A program made the position numbers and the translations under genes. Source: Phocoenobacter uteri (GTDB taxonomy: Bacteria; Pseudomonadota; Gammaproteobacteria; Enterobacterales; Pasteurellaceae). From it: 64,000 bases of DNA. This document shows, piece by piece, positions 1 to 8,490 of this stretch. The stretch's first letter is position 1. Each line of letters begins with the position of its first letter. The stretch is from NCBI RefSeq assembly GCF_900454895.1, contig NZ_UGTA01000001.1, positions 1,054,001 through 1,118,000 of the forward strand, in the 5' to 3' direction. The notes beneath the pieces were generated by a model. It was not told where the DNA came from and did not search any database. It saw only the letters and a program-made list of their open reading frames with translations.

Positions 1-300
1 TAATCCACGTCGTAAGAATGAATTAAATGCACTCGCTTGATTTTCTTTTTTTCCATCAACACTGATTTTCTTTTGACGTTCTTCCTTTTCTTGCTCTTCA
101 ACAAATTTTTGATCAATGGAGCGAAGATGTTCTTCACGTTCAATTTGTGTTGCAACATCATCAATTTCTGACTTTAAATGATCCCATTGAGTACGTTGTT
201 CATCAGTCCATTTTTTATCACCAATCTCATCGTGTAAAGTACGCATTTGAATAGCAATTTTATTGTGCTGAGCTTTAAGTTCGTGTAATTTTTTACCCAT
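1..300 (-). CDS. HK97-type phage major capsid protein, N-terminal part
   Basis: Partial gene that runs off the left edge; only about 100 N-terminal residues are visible. They begin MGKKLHELKAQHNKIA and form a highly charged, heptad-rich helix, as expected of the delta (scaffold) domain that HK97-family capsid proteins carry before the fold proper. The gene directly follows the prohead protease and portal genes in transcription order, the standard HK97 head order, and the protease normally removes this domain during maturation. The capsid fold itself is outside the window, so the call rests on context and N-terminal character. Confidence 0.8.
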   Translation of the reverse strand, partial: MGKKLHELKAQHNKIAIQMRTLHDEIGDKKWTDEQRTQWDHLKSEIDDVATQIEREEHLRSIDQKFVEEQEKEERQKKISVDGKKENQASAFNSFLRRGL

Positions 301-321
301 TTTCGTTTTCCTTATTTCAGA

Positions 322-346
322 TATAAAAAAACCACCTTTTAGGTGG
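322..346 (-). terminator. Intrinsic terminator between protease and capsid genes
   Basis: Read on the minus strand, CCACCT-AAA-AGGTGG is followed by a run of T residues. It sits between the protease stop and the capsid start, inside the late operon. Read-through would depend on Q-type antitermination. Confidence 0.7.
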
Positions 347-365
347 CTACTTAAGTTGATTAAAT

Positions 366-965
366 TTAGTTGGTTATTAGTGCTAGAAAGCGTTCTCTTG
401 CTGCTTTCTGATGAATTGCTTTTTTAATACAATCGGAATTTCTTGCTTCTTTTAAGGCTTCTAATGATCTTGCTGTACTACTCGCCGCTTGATAAGCAGG
501 GTAAGTAACAGGGCTTACATCGTATAGCCTTGATATTTTATGAATTTCTCGAATAACAATGCCCTCATCATCTTCATACCATTCCTCCCCATCTTTGGCG
601 ACACGAAAAGCAAAAGAAGATTGAGTAATATCCCCCCTTTTTAATGGTGCTATAACTAAATCTCTGATTGTTGGCGTATTTGGTGCAGTAATATCATAAC
701 GCAAGCCTTGTTCATCAACACTTAATGTCAATGTTCCTGATTTGGAACGCCCTAAAATAAAATTAGGATCATGGTTAAATAAACCTCGTACATCATCTTC
801 TAAAACACTATCAAATGCACCTGGTTTTATAATTTCCCGAAATCCCCACAGTGGTTCAGATCGACTATTAAAAACTGAACCATATCCTATTATATGCGTT
901 GGTTCACTTTCGTTTTCTTCAGCTCTTACTTCACCAATATATGACCTTTTTTCTATATCAGCCAT
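366..965 (-). CDS. HK97-family phage prohead protease
   Basis: A 199-residue protein starting MADIEKRSYIGEVRA. It contains the family hallmarks IGYGSVFNSRSEPL, a central GLFNHDP segment with the likely catalytic His, and SFAFRV with the likely catalytic Ser. The enzyme cleaves scaffold domains and itself during head maturation. An upstream in-frame ATG exists, but the start at 965 has an AGGAGA ribosome site at good spacing and overlaps the portal stop by 8 nt, which implies translational coupling. Portal lies upstream and capsid downstream. Confidence 0.9.
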   Translation of the reverse strand: MADIEKRSYIGEVRAEENESEPTHIIGYGSVFNSRSEPLWGFREIIKPGAFDSVLEDDVRGLFNHDPNFILGRSKSGTLTLSVDEQGLRYDITAPNTPTIRDLVIAPLKRGDITQSSFAFRVAKDGEEWYEDDEGIVIREIHKISRLYDVSPVTYPAYQAASSTARSLEALKEARNSDCIKKAIHQKAARERFLALITN

Positions 966-2187
966 TATCTTTCTCCTCTTCAATTTCCTTACTATCAGGA
1001 ACTGGTTGTGCCGCATTTACGCTTACCAAGAATGAATCAAGCCCATCAACTGGATTTAAGTCTTCAAAAGCTCTGACTTCATTTCTTGACATCCATCCAT
1101 CTGTAATCGCATAATGATAGAACTCCGCTCTTTCTTTTGCTGTCCCTCGCATTATTCCGCCAAGATTAAATTTAACGTAATATCCTGCTTTTCTCTCTGC
1201 TTTGGTAAATACTTTCCTATTTATTTCTTGTTCCCAATTTACTATCCAAGGCATTAAGCTATAACGAATAAATTGGATAGTCTGCTCTGAAATATTAGAG
1301 AAAGTCGCTCGTTCTAAATCATTGATCATATGTGCAGGAACATTAAAAATCCCAGCTATTTCCGACCGATTTAATTTCATCATCGATAACAATTCTGTAT
1401 CAACAGGTGAAACAGTTAAAGCCTTATAATCGAGTTCAGCAGGTAAGAGAATCGTTTTATTTTCTTTCCCTTGTAAATCTAAACTCGCTTTTTTCCACAT
1501 TTCTTTAAATCTATCCCAGGCATTAGAATTTAATGCTGTTTTCATACTCACAATTCCAGATGGACGAGCATTACTACCGAAGAAAGAAGAAGCAAACGCT
1601 TTTGAGTCAATTCCTAAGCCTATCGTTTCGGCATGCTGTTGAATAACCGATTTTCCTGTTTTAATAGAAGGTCCGAGAGATTTGATGTGGATAATATCTT
1701 CTGGGGGAATTGCCCTCGCATTTTCCCCATAATAAGCGTAGAAATACCGATTATTATTCTTTAAAAGCTGTACTGAATCTGCCTCTAAGGTTTCAATCTC
1801 TGTTATTTCACCATTTGATTTGCGTTTGATGTTTAAGTAGGCGTTGCCATTTAATAACACTGCACTTTGATTATACTCTCGCATTTTATATGATGTTTGC
1901 CATTGATTAGGCTCATCATGTAGTAAATAGAACAAGGGATGATCCCTTGCCGCCTCAACATCCTTACCTTTTCGCCGTAAAACGTGTAATGGTAATTGAG
2001 CAATGGAACTTGAAAGCACATATACACACGAATATACCGCAGCTAATTTCATTGATGTTTCAGCTGTAACTTGTGTTGTTGCTCCACTAGAACCAAATAT
2101 TTCATCTAATGCATTTTCAGCACTTAATGAAACTTTAGGATTTTCCAAAGGCTCACTTCTACTATTAAATAATTGATCGAATATCAT
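958..2187 (-). CDS. HK97-family phage portal protein
   Basis: A 409-residue protein forming the dodecameric DNA entry ring at one capsid vertex. Recognisable portal segments are LPLHVLRR, HPLFYLLHDEPNQ, GNAYL, IPPEDIIHIK and FNVPAHMIN, in the family order and at normal length. The start overlaps the stop of the small upstream membrane-protein gene (ATGA). It belongs to the late packaging and head operon. Confidence 0.93.
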   Translation of the reverse strand: MIFDQLFNSRSEPLENPKVSLSAENALDEIFGSSGATTQVTAETSMKLAAVYSCVYVLSSSIAQLPLHVLRRKGKDVEAARDHPLFYLLHDEPNQWQTSYKMREYNQSAVLLNGNAYLNIKRKSNGEITEIETLEADSVQLLKNNNRYFYAYYGENARAIPPEDIIHIKSLGPSIKTGKSVIQQHAETIGLGIDSKAFASSFFGSNARPSGIVSMKTALNSNAWDRFKEMWKKASLDLQGKENKTILLPAELDYKALTVSPVDTELLSMMKLNRSEIAGIFNVPAHMINDLERATFSNISEQTIQFIRYSLMPWIVNWEQEINRKVFTKAERKAGYYVKFNLGGIMRGTAKERAEFYHYAITDGWMSRNEVRAFEDLNPVDGLDSFLVSVNAAQPVPDSKEIEEEKDNG

Positions 2188-2333
2188 TTTTTACTCCCTG
2201 CTACTAAGGCATAAAGTAAAAGGAGTATTCCAGCAGTAATACAGGTAATGGCACTCCCATAAATTAAGTATATACCCACACATATTGAAATAATGCCTGA
2301 AACACCGAGTAAATCTATTAAAACTGTTCTCAT
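2184..2333 (-). CDS. Small phage membrane protein
   Basis: A 49-residue ORF (MRTVLIDLLGVSGIIS...) lying between terminase and portal, with ATGA coupling to the portal start. Most of it is hydrophobic, giving one or two membrane spans, and it ends GSKK. Small membrane proteins at this position are frequent in HK97-like phages of gammaproteobacteria, but no function is established. The tight fit between neighbours supports it as real. Confidence 0.65.
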   Translation of the reverse strand: MRTVLIDLLGVSGIISICVGIYLIYGSAITCITAGILLLLYALVAGSKK

Positions 2334-2342
2334 AACACTACC

Positions 2343-4049
2343 TTATAATATTAAAAATTCATCTGGGAAAAAGTCACTTTCATCATTCAACATTATTCGT
2401 CCTATACACATCATTAAAGCAACTGCACCATCTATCTTGTTTTCAGGTATTTCTTTTACTGGTCTGACAATATCATCATTACCTGCAGCATATTTACCTA
2501 CAACATTACCAATGCACCAGGTCATTATTGGGTTGCCATCGTGATGAAAACGCCCTGATTCAATCGCAGCTTCTAGCTCTTTCATTGGATCAGATAAATT
2601 TGTGTAGTTTTGTGTGATTGAAATAGGATTTAGTCCCTCATCTGCTAATTCGTGACTTATTGCAATTGCTCCGTGAGGATCTATCGGGCAACTTATTACT
2701 TTATACTCTTTGTTAATGTCTTTGATAGTTTCCAATATTTCTCTGTAATCAACTTCAGCTCCATCTGTTGCTGTTAAGTGACCAGAAACAACCCATTTTT
2801 GATATTTATCAACCACTCTTTTTTGTGCAGTATCTGTACTAAAAACAGTATCTTCAGGGACAAAAAAGGATGGAGAAATACAATAGTAATGTCGTTTACC
2901 ATCTATTACACGATAGAAAAGACGGACAAGTGAATTCATATCCAATTTTCTTGCCATATCAAGCCCAACAGTAACTTCTTCACCTTGAAAGTCTTCAAGC
3001 GTAAGGCTTTTATCTTCACAATTAGCCCAGCTAACCATATTAAAAAAGGATTCTTTTGCAGATACCCATACATTTAAATGTTTTGTTTTAAACTTGTTGG
3101 TAAATCTTGGATTATTTATTGCTTGCTGTTGCTGGCTTAATAAGTAATCCCCATAAACTGAAACATTAAAATTAGGATTTGCTTTCTGCAAAACATCTGG
3201 TGAAGTCCAATCATCATTTTCATCTATTGTGTATATCAATCCAAAAAGTTCATCATTTGGCATAATGCCATTGATCATCTCAATAACTTCTCTGCGTTTA
3301 TCATAACAAGGACCCTCAATATTAAATCCGGCTGTTGTTATGATCCACATTAGAGGCTGACGTCTTGCCCCCATACCAGTAAGCATTGTTGTGTATAAAT
3401 CATCATCCTTATGTTCGTGATACTCATCAACAATCGCACAGCTAGGTGATGAACCGTCACCTGGATTTCCGATAAGAGGTTCAAATCTTGAACCATCTGA
3501 TGGACGACTTAAATTCGAAGCATTTACTTCTATCCCAAAGGTACTACATAGCAGATCCGTTTTTTTACACATTAAACGGGCAGGACGAAATACTTCCCAC
3601 GCTTGTTTTTCTGTTGTTGCTCCTGAATAGACTTCTGCCCCAAACTCACCATCAAGACATAACATATATAAACCAACACCAGCTGATATTGCCGACTTAC
3701 CATTTTTACGTGGTATTTCTGTATAAACTTGTCTATATTTTCTCAGCCCATCTGATTTTCTTACCCAACCAAAAACATTAGATATTGTAAAAAGTTGCCA
3801 AGGTTCTAATTTTATATTTTGGCGTTTCATCGCCCACTCCCCCTTGGTATGAGGCAAGTACTGAATGAATTTACAAGCATTCTCTGCTTTTTGCTTATCA
3901 AATTTATAAGGGAATTCTTTATTATTTTGCTGAGATAAATCTTTTATATATCGTTCACATGCTTTTACTACAAAACGACACGCAGGAATTTTTCCTGAGA
4001 TAATGTCTTTTGCATATTTATCTGCTTTTTTTACATTTTCAAAACTCAT
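2343..4049 (-). CDS. terL: Phage terminase large subunit
   Basis: A 568-residue packaging motor with an N-terminal ATPase and C-terminal nuclease. The Walker A variant is PRKNGKSA near residue 113 and Walker B plus catalytic acids is AIVDEYHEH. The nuclease half contains TVGLDMARKLDMNSL, with the metal-binding Asp. The length fits the Terminase_1 family. It overlaps terS by 4 nt. Confidence 0.94.
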   Translation of the reverse strand: MSFENVKKADKYAKDIISGKIPACRFVVKACERYIKDLSQQNNKEFPYKFDKQKAENACKFIQYLPHTKGEWAMKRQNIKLEPWQLFTISNVFGWVRKSDGLRKYRQVYTEIPRKNGKSAISAGVGLYMLCLDGEFGAEVYSGATTEKQAWEVFRPARLMCKKTDLLCSTFGIEVNASNLSRPSDGSRFEPLIGNPGDGSSPSCAIVDEYHEHKDDDLYTTMLTGMGARRQPLMWIITTAGFNIEGPCYDKRREVIEMINGIMPNDELFGLIYTIDENDDWTSPDVLQKANPNFNVSVYGDYLLSQQQQAINNPRFTNKFKTKHLNVWVSAKESFFNMVSWANCEDKSLTLEDFQGEEVTVGLDMARKLDMNSLVRLFYRVIDGKRHYYCISPSFFVPEDTVFSTDTAQKRVVDKYQKWVVSGHLTATDGAEVDYREILETIKDINKEYKVISCPIDPHGAIAISHELADEGLNPISITQNYTNLSDPMKELEAAIESGRFHHDGNPIMTWCIGNVVGKYAAGNDDIVRPVKEIPENKIDGAVALMMCIGRIMLNDESDFFPDEFLIL

Positions 4050-4531
4050 TGTAATAACTCCGCAAACGGATTCCCCGTATCTTTGTCAGCATTCCCTACT
4101 AATCTAGAGCGACTAGATGGGTCTAATCCAAGTAAAGCTCCAAATGTTGCCATCTGTCGCATAGCTTCGTTTAAAACTGTAAAAGCTGGGTTCTTTGATA
4201 GTCCCCCATTAGCATTTTCCACAAATACACCGTATTTACTTATGCCTTTCTGAGCTAAGATTCTATTTTGGTAAGCAATGCAGAAGTTACTTAATGTTTC
4301 TAAATCTGTTTTAAACAAGATCCCTTGCGGCTGTAATTCTCGGAGTAAAAATGCCCACATAATCCGCCCATTTTCTTCTAAACTATCTGGCGGTGGAGTA
4401 TCAATTGATAATTCTCCATATTCTGGTTCATTCTTATTGAGTTTTCTTTTACCTGGATTCCCTGATAATTCTTTTTTCTTTGTTGGAGTGGCTTTTCTAC
4501 CACGCCCAGGCATAGTAGATTTTCCTGTCAT
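4046..4531 (-). CDS. terS: P27-family phage terminase small subunit
   Basis: A 161-residue protein starting MTGKSTMPGRGRKATPTKKKE, the basic N-terminus typical of P27-family small terminases, followed by a helical oligomerisation region and FGALLGLDPSSRSRL near the C-terminus. It recognises the packaging site and loads TerL. It is coupled to terL by an ATGA overlap and sits just downstream of the likely cos region. Confidence 0.9.
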   Translation of the reverse strand: MTGKSTMPGRGRKATPTKKKELSGNPGKRKLNKNEPEYGELSIDTPPPDSLEENGRIMWAFLLRELQPQGILFKTDLETLSNFCIAYQNRILAQKGISKYGVFVENANGGLSKNPAFTVLNEAMRQMATFGALLGLDPSSRSRLVGNADKDTGNPFAELLQ

Positions 4532-4644
4532 ATCGTATTACCCTAAATTTTTAATTTCGCGGTTGTAAAAATTGAGTTAAATGGGCGGTTTTCAGAACGC
4601 TAGCAAGTAGAGATTTACATCCCCCCCTCCCCATCAGGTCATAA
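4532..4644. other. Candidate cos / packaging region
   Basis: The 113-bp gap between the HNH nuclease gene and terS holds a strongly asymmetric C-rich tract (ccccccctcccc near 4621-4634) and no ORF of its own. HK97-like phages with an HNH gene next to terS usually have cohesive ends here. The position is inferred from gene order only; no nick site can be read. Confidence 0.35.
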
Positions 4645-4998
4645 CTATCTTTGTAATCGCTCCCGTGCTGTTTTAGCTTTATGGCAAGCATTACACAAGC
4701 TTTGTAAGTTTGATAAGTTATCTGTTCCATTATGTGCTTTAGGAATAATATGGTCCACAGTTGTAGCACTTGTATATATACCTTGCTTTAAGCACAACTG
4801 ACATAAATGTTTATCTCTATCTAATACTATTGCTCTTATTCTACGCCATTTGGCACCATAACCACGTTGTGTTGATGTTTTCCCGCTTTGATAACGTTGC
4901 CACCCATTGCTTTTATGTTGTTCACAATACCCACTAGGATCTATTGTTATATGCTTACATCCTTGCTTTCTACAAGCTTTTGGTATTCTTGCTGGCAT
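4645..4998 (-). CDS. Phage HNH endonuclease
   Basis: A 117-residue protein with zinc-binding CxxC pairs (CQLC, CNAC) flanking the HNH core TTVDHIIPKAHNGTDNLSNL, the metal and catalytic site. HNH proteins next to terminase genes in HK97-type phages assist TerL in DNA cleavage at cos. The start overlaps the Rz1 stop by 29 nt. It is the last gene before the candidate cos region and terS. Confidence 0.88.
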   Translation of the reverse strand: MPARIPKACRKQGCKHITIDPSGYCEQHKSNGWQRYQSGKTSTQRGYGAKWRRIRAIVLDRDKHLCQLCLKQGIYTSATTVDHIIPKAHNGTDNLSNLQSLCNACHKAKTARERLQR

Positions 4999-5266
4999 TG
5001 TCTATCCACTCATTTATCAACTTAATCTGATTAGCACAAATATCACGCTCTTCAATCACTGTAATTAAGAAGCTAATCGTATCGCCGTAAGTATTACCTT
5101 TGAATACTGATTGCTTACACATAGTTAAATAAGCCTGTGGCGGATACTGAGGCTCTATCTTAGTGACGACTGATTGACCGCAGCCGCTTAATAGCATCAT
5201 CAGGCAAACGAGTATCAGCACAAGGTTCTGCTTTAAGCATTGCTTTAATGTTCTTTTGGGCATCAT
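4970..5266 (-). CDS. Rz1-like outer-membrane spanin lipoprotein
   Basis: A 98-residue ORF beginning in a shifted frame inside the 3' end of the Rz-like gene, the classic nested Rz/Rz1 layout. It has a basic N-terminus, a hydrophobic segment and a lipobox LLSGC near residue 29, after which the mature lipoprotein would start. Together with Rz it would fuse inner and outer membranes in the last step of lysis. Here the frames overlap by about 107 nt and Rz1 extends past Rz. Confidence 0.82.
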   Translation of the reverse strand: MMPKRTLKQCLKQNLVLILVCLMMLLSGCGQSVVTKIEPQYPPQAYLTMCKQSVFKGNTYGDTISFLITVIEERDICANQIKLINEWIDNASKNTKSL

Positions 5267-5504
5267 TTGCTTTTTCTCTTAAAAATATGACCGCTTGTTG
5301 TTGCTTCTTAACAGCTTCTCTTTCTTCATTAAGACTATTAAGTAGCTTTTGGTTACTTTCTTGTTGCTCTTTAATAAGTAGGGATTGTGCGTGGTTCTCG
5401 GCTCTTAATTCTAAAATAATCTGATACTGACCCCATAACCAAATGCACAACCCCAATATTAGAACAGCTATTACACTCTTAATTGTTATTTGTCGGCTAA
5501 ACAT
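5160..5504 (-). CDS. Rz-like inner-membrane spanin
   Basis: A 114-residue type II membrane protein: a short cytoplasmic N-terminus, one membrane span (about residues 9-28), then a long periplasmic coiled coil. This is the i-spanin architecture. It lies directly after the endolysin, overlapping it by 19 nt, and contains the start of the Rz1 frame. Confidence 0.85.
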   Translation of the reverse strand: MFSRQITIKSVIAVLILGLCIWLWGQYQIILELRAENHAQSLLIKEQQESNQKLLNSLNEEREAVKKQQQAVIFLREKANDAQKNIKAMLKAEPCADTRLPDDAIKRLRSISRH

Positions 5505-6004
5505 AATTCACGCTCTTTCTCTCTACGAGTAACCAAACCTTTCAACACTTTCCCACCAGCATACTTCCATCGTGGGAACTGGTCACACATTGCTTTGATT
5601 TTTCCTGCTCTGGCATATCGGAATAAGGTCGAATACCGCATTCTTGAACACCCCACATTAAATGTAATAGAAGTTGCTGCCTCAAACGCACCTTGTGGCA
5701 AGTTCTCGCCATTAGCAAATTGATTTACACATTCTTCAGCTTTACGAATATCATTCTTCCAACGCTCCGCAATCTCTTCATCTGAGTATTCGCGAATCTC
5801 AATTACATCACCACTACCTTGCGTTGAGCCAATACCTACCGTTAAAATATCAGCAGGACATTTATAAGGATATTTTCTACACCCTTCGGCATTGCCAATA
5901 ATTTCCAGCCCTTTTTGTGTTGTGCGAATCTCATCAGAATAATTCGTCATCATAATACCGATAATTGTCACAACAGAGCATACGCCTATCTTCAAATGTT
6001 TCAT
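5486..6004 (-). CDS. SAR-type GH24 phage endolysin (lysozyme)
   Basis: A 172-residue muramidase that cleaves the glycan backbone of peptidoglycan. A weakly hydrophobic N-terminal helix (about residues 6-20) fits a signal-anchor-release segment. The catalytic triad follows the E-8-(D/C)-5-T form: Glu40, Cys49 (in place of the usual Asp) and Thr55, in EGCRKYPYKCPADILT. The Cys form is known in this family. The C-terminal half has the usual GAFEAATSITFNVG. Its start overlaps the holin stop (ATGA). Confidence 0.9.
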   Translation of the reverse strand: MKHLKIGVCSVVTIIGIMMTNYSDEIRTTQKGLEIIGNAEGCRKYPYKCPADILTVGIGSTQGSGDVIEIREYSDEEIAERWKNDIRKAEECVNQFANGENLPQGAFEAATSITFNVGCSRMRYSTLFRYARAGKIKAMCDQFPRWKYAGGKVLKGLVTRREKERELCLADK

Positions 6005-6222
6005 TTAATGAGCTTCCCATTCTTATCACGAATGCCCACTCGAATTTCTTCAAGCTCAATCATACGTTTTTTAAATCTAGATTCCCGCCAATATCCACAG
6101 ATAGTGACCACAATCCCTATTAAAATAGCCCATTCGCTCAGAGTTAAAATACCGAAAAATGTTGTTATCCAACCATAGGCTTGTGATTCAACAGGAATAC
6201 TTTTAAATGTCTCCTTAAACAT
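6001..6222 (-). CDS. Phage holin
   Basis: A 73-residue membrane protein with two likely transmembrane segments (about residues 15-28 and 31-45) and a basic, charged C-terminus. It immediately precedes the endolysin with an ATGA overlap. Size, topology and position at the head of the lysis cassette give the call. In SAR-endolysin phages such proteins act as pinholins or holins that trigger lysis timing. Confidence 0.75.
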   Translation of the reverse strand: MFKETFKSIPVESQAYGWITTFFGILTLSEWAILIGIVVTICGYWRESRFKKRMIELEEIRVGIRDKNGKLIK

Positions 6223-6242
6223 ATTCCCCTCTTTTTTGCATA

Positions 6243-6273
6243 TAAAAAAAGCTCAATCAGAAATGATTGGGCT
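6243..6273 (-). terminator. Distal late-leader terminator
   Basis: Read on the minus strand, AGCCCAATCA-TTTC-TGATTGAGCT is followed by a T-run. It is the second of two terminators between the late promoter and the holin. Confidence 0.75.
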
Positions 6274-6284
6274 TTATTCAGATA

Positions 6285-6321
6285 ATAAAAAACCCCAACT
6301 ACATTTCTGTAATCAGGGTTC
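6285..6321 (-). terminator. Proximal late-leader terminator (tR'-like)
   Basis: On the minus strand a stem AACCC...GGGTT with an inner TTACA/TGTA pairing and GAAA loop is followed by TTTTTTATT. It lies about 45 nt after the predicted late start site, where lambda places tR'. Confidence 0.75.
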
Positions 6322-6373
6322 TAAAAACTTATTTAAGCAAATCATACGTACAACTTGCTCAACGTACTATAAA

Positions 6374-6402
6374 ATAGTATATCATGTTATCAAGGTTGTC
6401 AA
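6374..6402 (-). promoter_or_regulatory. Late promoter (pR'-like)
   Basis: On the minus strand there is a perfect -35 TTGACA (6397-6402), then 17 nt and TACTAT (6374-6379), or 15 nt and TATACT. It overlaps the end of the Q-like gene and drives the two-terminator leader ahead of the lysis genes. Confidence 0.7.
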
Positions 6403-6902
6403 TATCCTATTTTGATATTTCTTGTATTTTCTTTACCATTTCGCAACAGAACGAAACCAATAACAAGAAGTTCGTGAATTATAGCTTTTGCTAAATATAA
6501 TTGTTTTTCAACTTTTCGCCTTACAGTCAAATGGCTAGGTACTCTAATATTACTCTTCCCATTATATGGTTGCATTTCGATAGCCCCTACCTGTTTTCTT
6601 AGCTTCGTCGCGATAAAATTAACGGTAGATTTATTCACATAGTAAGAAAAAACAATAAATCGCATTTGCTCATCATTTTTCACAAAAAACTGGTCGATAA
6701 TCTGACTAATCATATAGCCCACATCGTCTGCACACATAATCTCACCTGCTTCGCTAGGCTCAACCGACATCATTAGCCTAGCAATCATATTCACTTCTCT
6801 TTTATCTAAGCGACCAGAACGAACCCAAGCACCCCATTGAAACATATATTCATCAACGAACTTTTCTTGTTCTCGTGTCAATTCTAAAGTGCTAAAATCC
6901 AT
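6399..6902 (-). CDS. Q-like late antitermination protein
   Basis: A 167-residue protein. WGAWVRSGRLDKRE near the N-terminus and IATKLRKQVG...SHLTVRRKVEKQL further on match the phage antitermination Q family of the 82/ArpU type. It would load onto RNA polymerase paused at the adjacent late promoter and allow passage through the terminators into lysis and head genes. The stop codon lies in the -35 region of that promoter, as in lambdoid phages, which strongly supports the role. Confidence 0.82.
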   Translation of the reverse strand: MDFSTLELTREQEKFVDEYMFQWGAWVRSGRLDKREVNMIARLMMSVEPSEAGEIMCADDVGYMISQIIDQFFVKNDEQMRFIVFSYYVNKSTVNFIATKLRKQVGAIEMQPYNGKSNIRVPSHLTVRRKVEKQLYLAKAIIHELLVIGFVLLRNGKENTRNIKIGY

Positions 6903-6917
6903 TATTCCCCCTAAACA

Positions 6918-7337
6918 CTATTGCCAACTTTCAAATTCAACTATGCCACAAACACCATTTGCTCTTGCTTTCTCAATCTTTTTTAATTCTTCTCGGTAAT
7001 GTTTTGCTATGTCCTTTTCCTCTGTTTTTGGTACTTTCATTTTACTATTCATTTTTTCTCTTAAAATCTCAACAGCCCCTATTCCAAGTTTTTCTTCTAA
7101 CCAAACACCGCTATCAGGTGGGTTTCCCTCATACCAAGAATGACAACTAAAACACAAGGCTAGAGCATTCTCCTTACACCAGCGTATCGTTCTGTGTCGT
7201 CTGCTAAAATTATGCGAACAATGTAGCCCTGCTGAGCTTTTATCGTATTGCTTGCCACATCTTTCACAGGTGTAATTCGTTCTTGCTCTCACACACTTAC
7301 TAAAATAATCATCTGCTGGGGTTCTTTTAATGCTCAT
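6918..7337 (-). CDS. NinG/Rap-like zinc-binding nuclease
   Basis: A 139-residue protein with two zinc-finger pairs (CERCGK and CFSCHSW) around a central HCSHNFSRR, an HNH-like His core. Its C-terminal WLEEKLGIGAVEILREK followed by a Lys-rich helix resembles the tail of lambda NinG (Rap), a Holliday-junction or branch nuclease. It lies between the replication genes and Q, where the nin region sits in lambda. The nuclease activity is inferred from family resemblance. Confidence 0.7.
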   Translation of the reverse strand: MSIKRTPADDYFSKCVRARTNYTCERCGKQYDKSSAGLHCSHNFSRRHRTIRWCKENALALCFSCHSWYEGNPPDSGVWLEEKLGIGAVEILREKMNSKMKVPKTEEKDIAKHYREELKKIEKARANGVCGIVEFESWQ

Positions 7338-7350
7338 TCTCTATCCTTAT

Positions 7351-7806
7351 CTACCAAAAAAACGAATACAACTGCTCTAAAATATTTTCATCTTTCGTGT
7401 TGTTAAACACACTTTTAATCGATGCCGTAATCAATGCTTTGTAGCACTGTTCAAATTCTTCTTGATCCATTTCACTAAACGATAAACTTTTTGCTCGGTA
7501 TTTCACTTCGCCCCTTATCGTTGTAACGGTTTCAAAGTACCCTGCTAATATGGTTAAATTCTTTCTAAACTCATCAAATTGAGCTGGTGTATCTAAGTTT
7601 TCCCATTGAGTATTTTCTGATGTCCAGTATTCAAAACAGAAGTTAAAAAATGCGAAAACTTTACGATGAAATTGTGGGTTGCGACTGAATTTAAGTTCAA
7701 CTTCATACTGCTCGCCATTCTTAAATCGTTGCAATCTTTCAACTTCAATATCGCTAGCAGGAATAAATACTCCTCCCGCACTTTTAACCATTTGATACTT
7801 AGCCAT
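7351..7806 (-). CDS. DUF1367 phage protein
   Basis: A 151-residue protein with the features of DUF1367: a YQMVKSAGGVFIPASD start, ELKFSRNPQFHRKVFAFFNFCFEYW and a C-terminal FW. The family is common in lambdoid phages between P and the nin genes; no biochemical role is established. Confidence 0.78.
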   Translation of the reverse strand: MAKYQMVKSAGGVFIPASDIEVERLQRFKNGEQYEVELKFSRNPQFHRKVFAFFNFCFEYWTSENTQWENLDTPAQFDEFRKNLTILAGYFETVTTIRGEVKYRAKSLSFSEMDQEEFEQCYKALITASIKSVFNNTKDENILEQLYSFFW

Positions 7807-7821
7807 AAGCCTTGCACTGCC

Positions 7822-8490
7822 CTATTTCTTTAATCCTTTTCTAATGCTTCTGATCCACTCTAAGCTTCTTTCTCTTGGCATTGGTGGTTTTTCTTTCTTC
7901 GGTAAAGTGGTTTGAGGTTCTGGGATTGCTTCACCTCGTTCCATTTTCTCAGCCATTTTTTTCAAGGCTAATTTAATTTCTTTTTTGAGTTGAAGTTCCG
8001 TCCAGCCTTTTGATTTGTTCTTACAATACAAATCGGTTATCAACCAATATTCAGCATCTGACTTAAATTTAAAGCGATTAACCTCATACATTCCAAACGC
8101 CATAAAAGACTGAATGCGGTTCAACAATTCATCTTCGGACGGTAAACCATAATTTGAATAACCCTGCTCTCTACACCATTTGATAAACATTCCCACAGAC
8201 GGAAAAAATGGACTTTCAGATAGTTTTGCCTGCCTTAATCCTGCTTGAAGTTGCTCAGGTGTAATGTTTTCTTCAAGCAAGGTTTCAAGCCATACCTTAC
8301 GGAAATTGTTATACTCATCTTTGGTTTTAAACGCATTACGCCACGCTGGAAAAGCACCACGCAACTCATTGAACAAAACCTTTGTCGCCACAGCCATTTC
8401 AGGGCTGGCAACGTTTTTAGGCTGATGATTTTCAACTGGCATACTTGCAGTTTGCAATGTAGCTAAATCAAGGCTATTAAAGGTTTTCAT
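7822..8490 (-). CDS. Lambda P-like replication protein (helicase loader)
   Basis: A 222-residue protein. The segment VLFNELRGAFPAWRNAFKTKDEYN followed by a helical region and FFPSVGMFIKWCR matches the lambda P family, which captures host DnaB and delivers it to O at the phage origin. It overlaps the end of the O-like gene by 14 nt. The C-terminus is basic and Pro-rich. Confidence 0.85.
   Translation of the reverse strand: MKTFNSLDLATLQTASMPVENHQPKNVASPEMAVATKVLFNELRGAFPAWRNAFKTKDEYNNFRKVWLETLLEENITPEQLQAGLRQAKLSESPFFPSVGMFIKWCREQGYSNYGLPSEDELLNRIQSFMAFGMYEVNRFKFKSDAEYWLITDLYCKNKSKGWTELQLKKEIKLALKKMAEKMERGEAIPEPQTTLPKKEKPPMPRERSLEWIRSIRKGLKK

Noticed and set aside
2293..2544. Plus-strand ORF opposite the terL 3' end
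   Set aside because: It is a shadow of the terminase gene and the small membrane-protein gene, with no ribosome site or recognisable domain.
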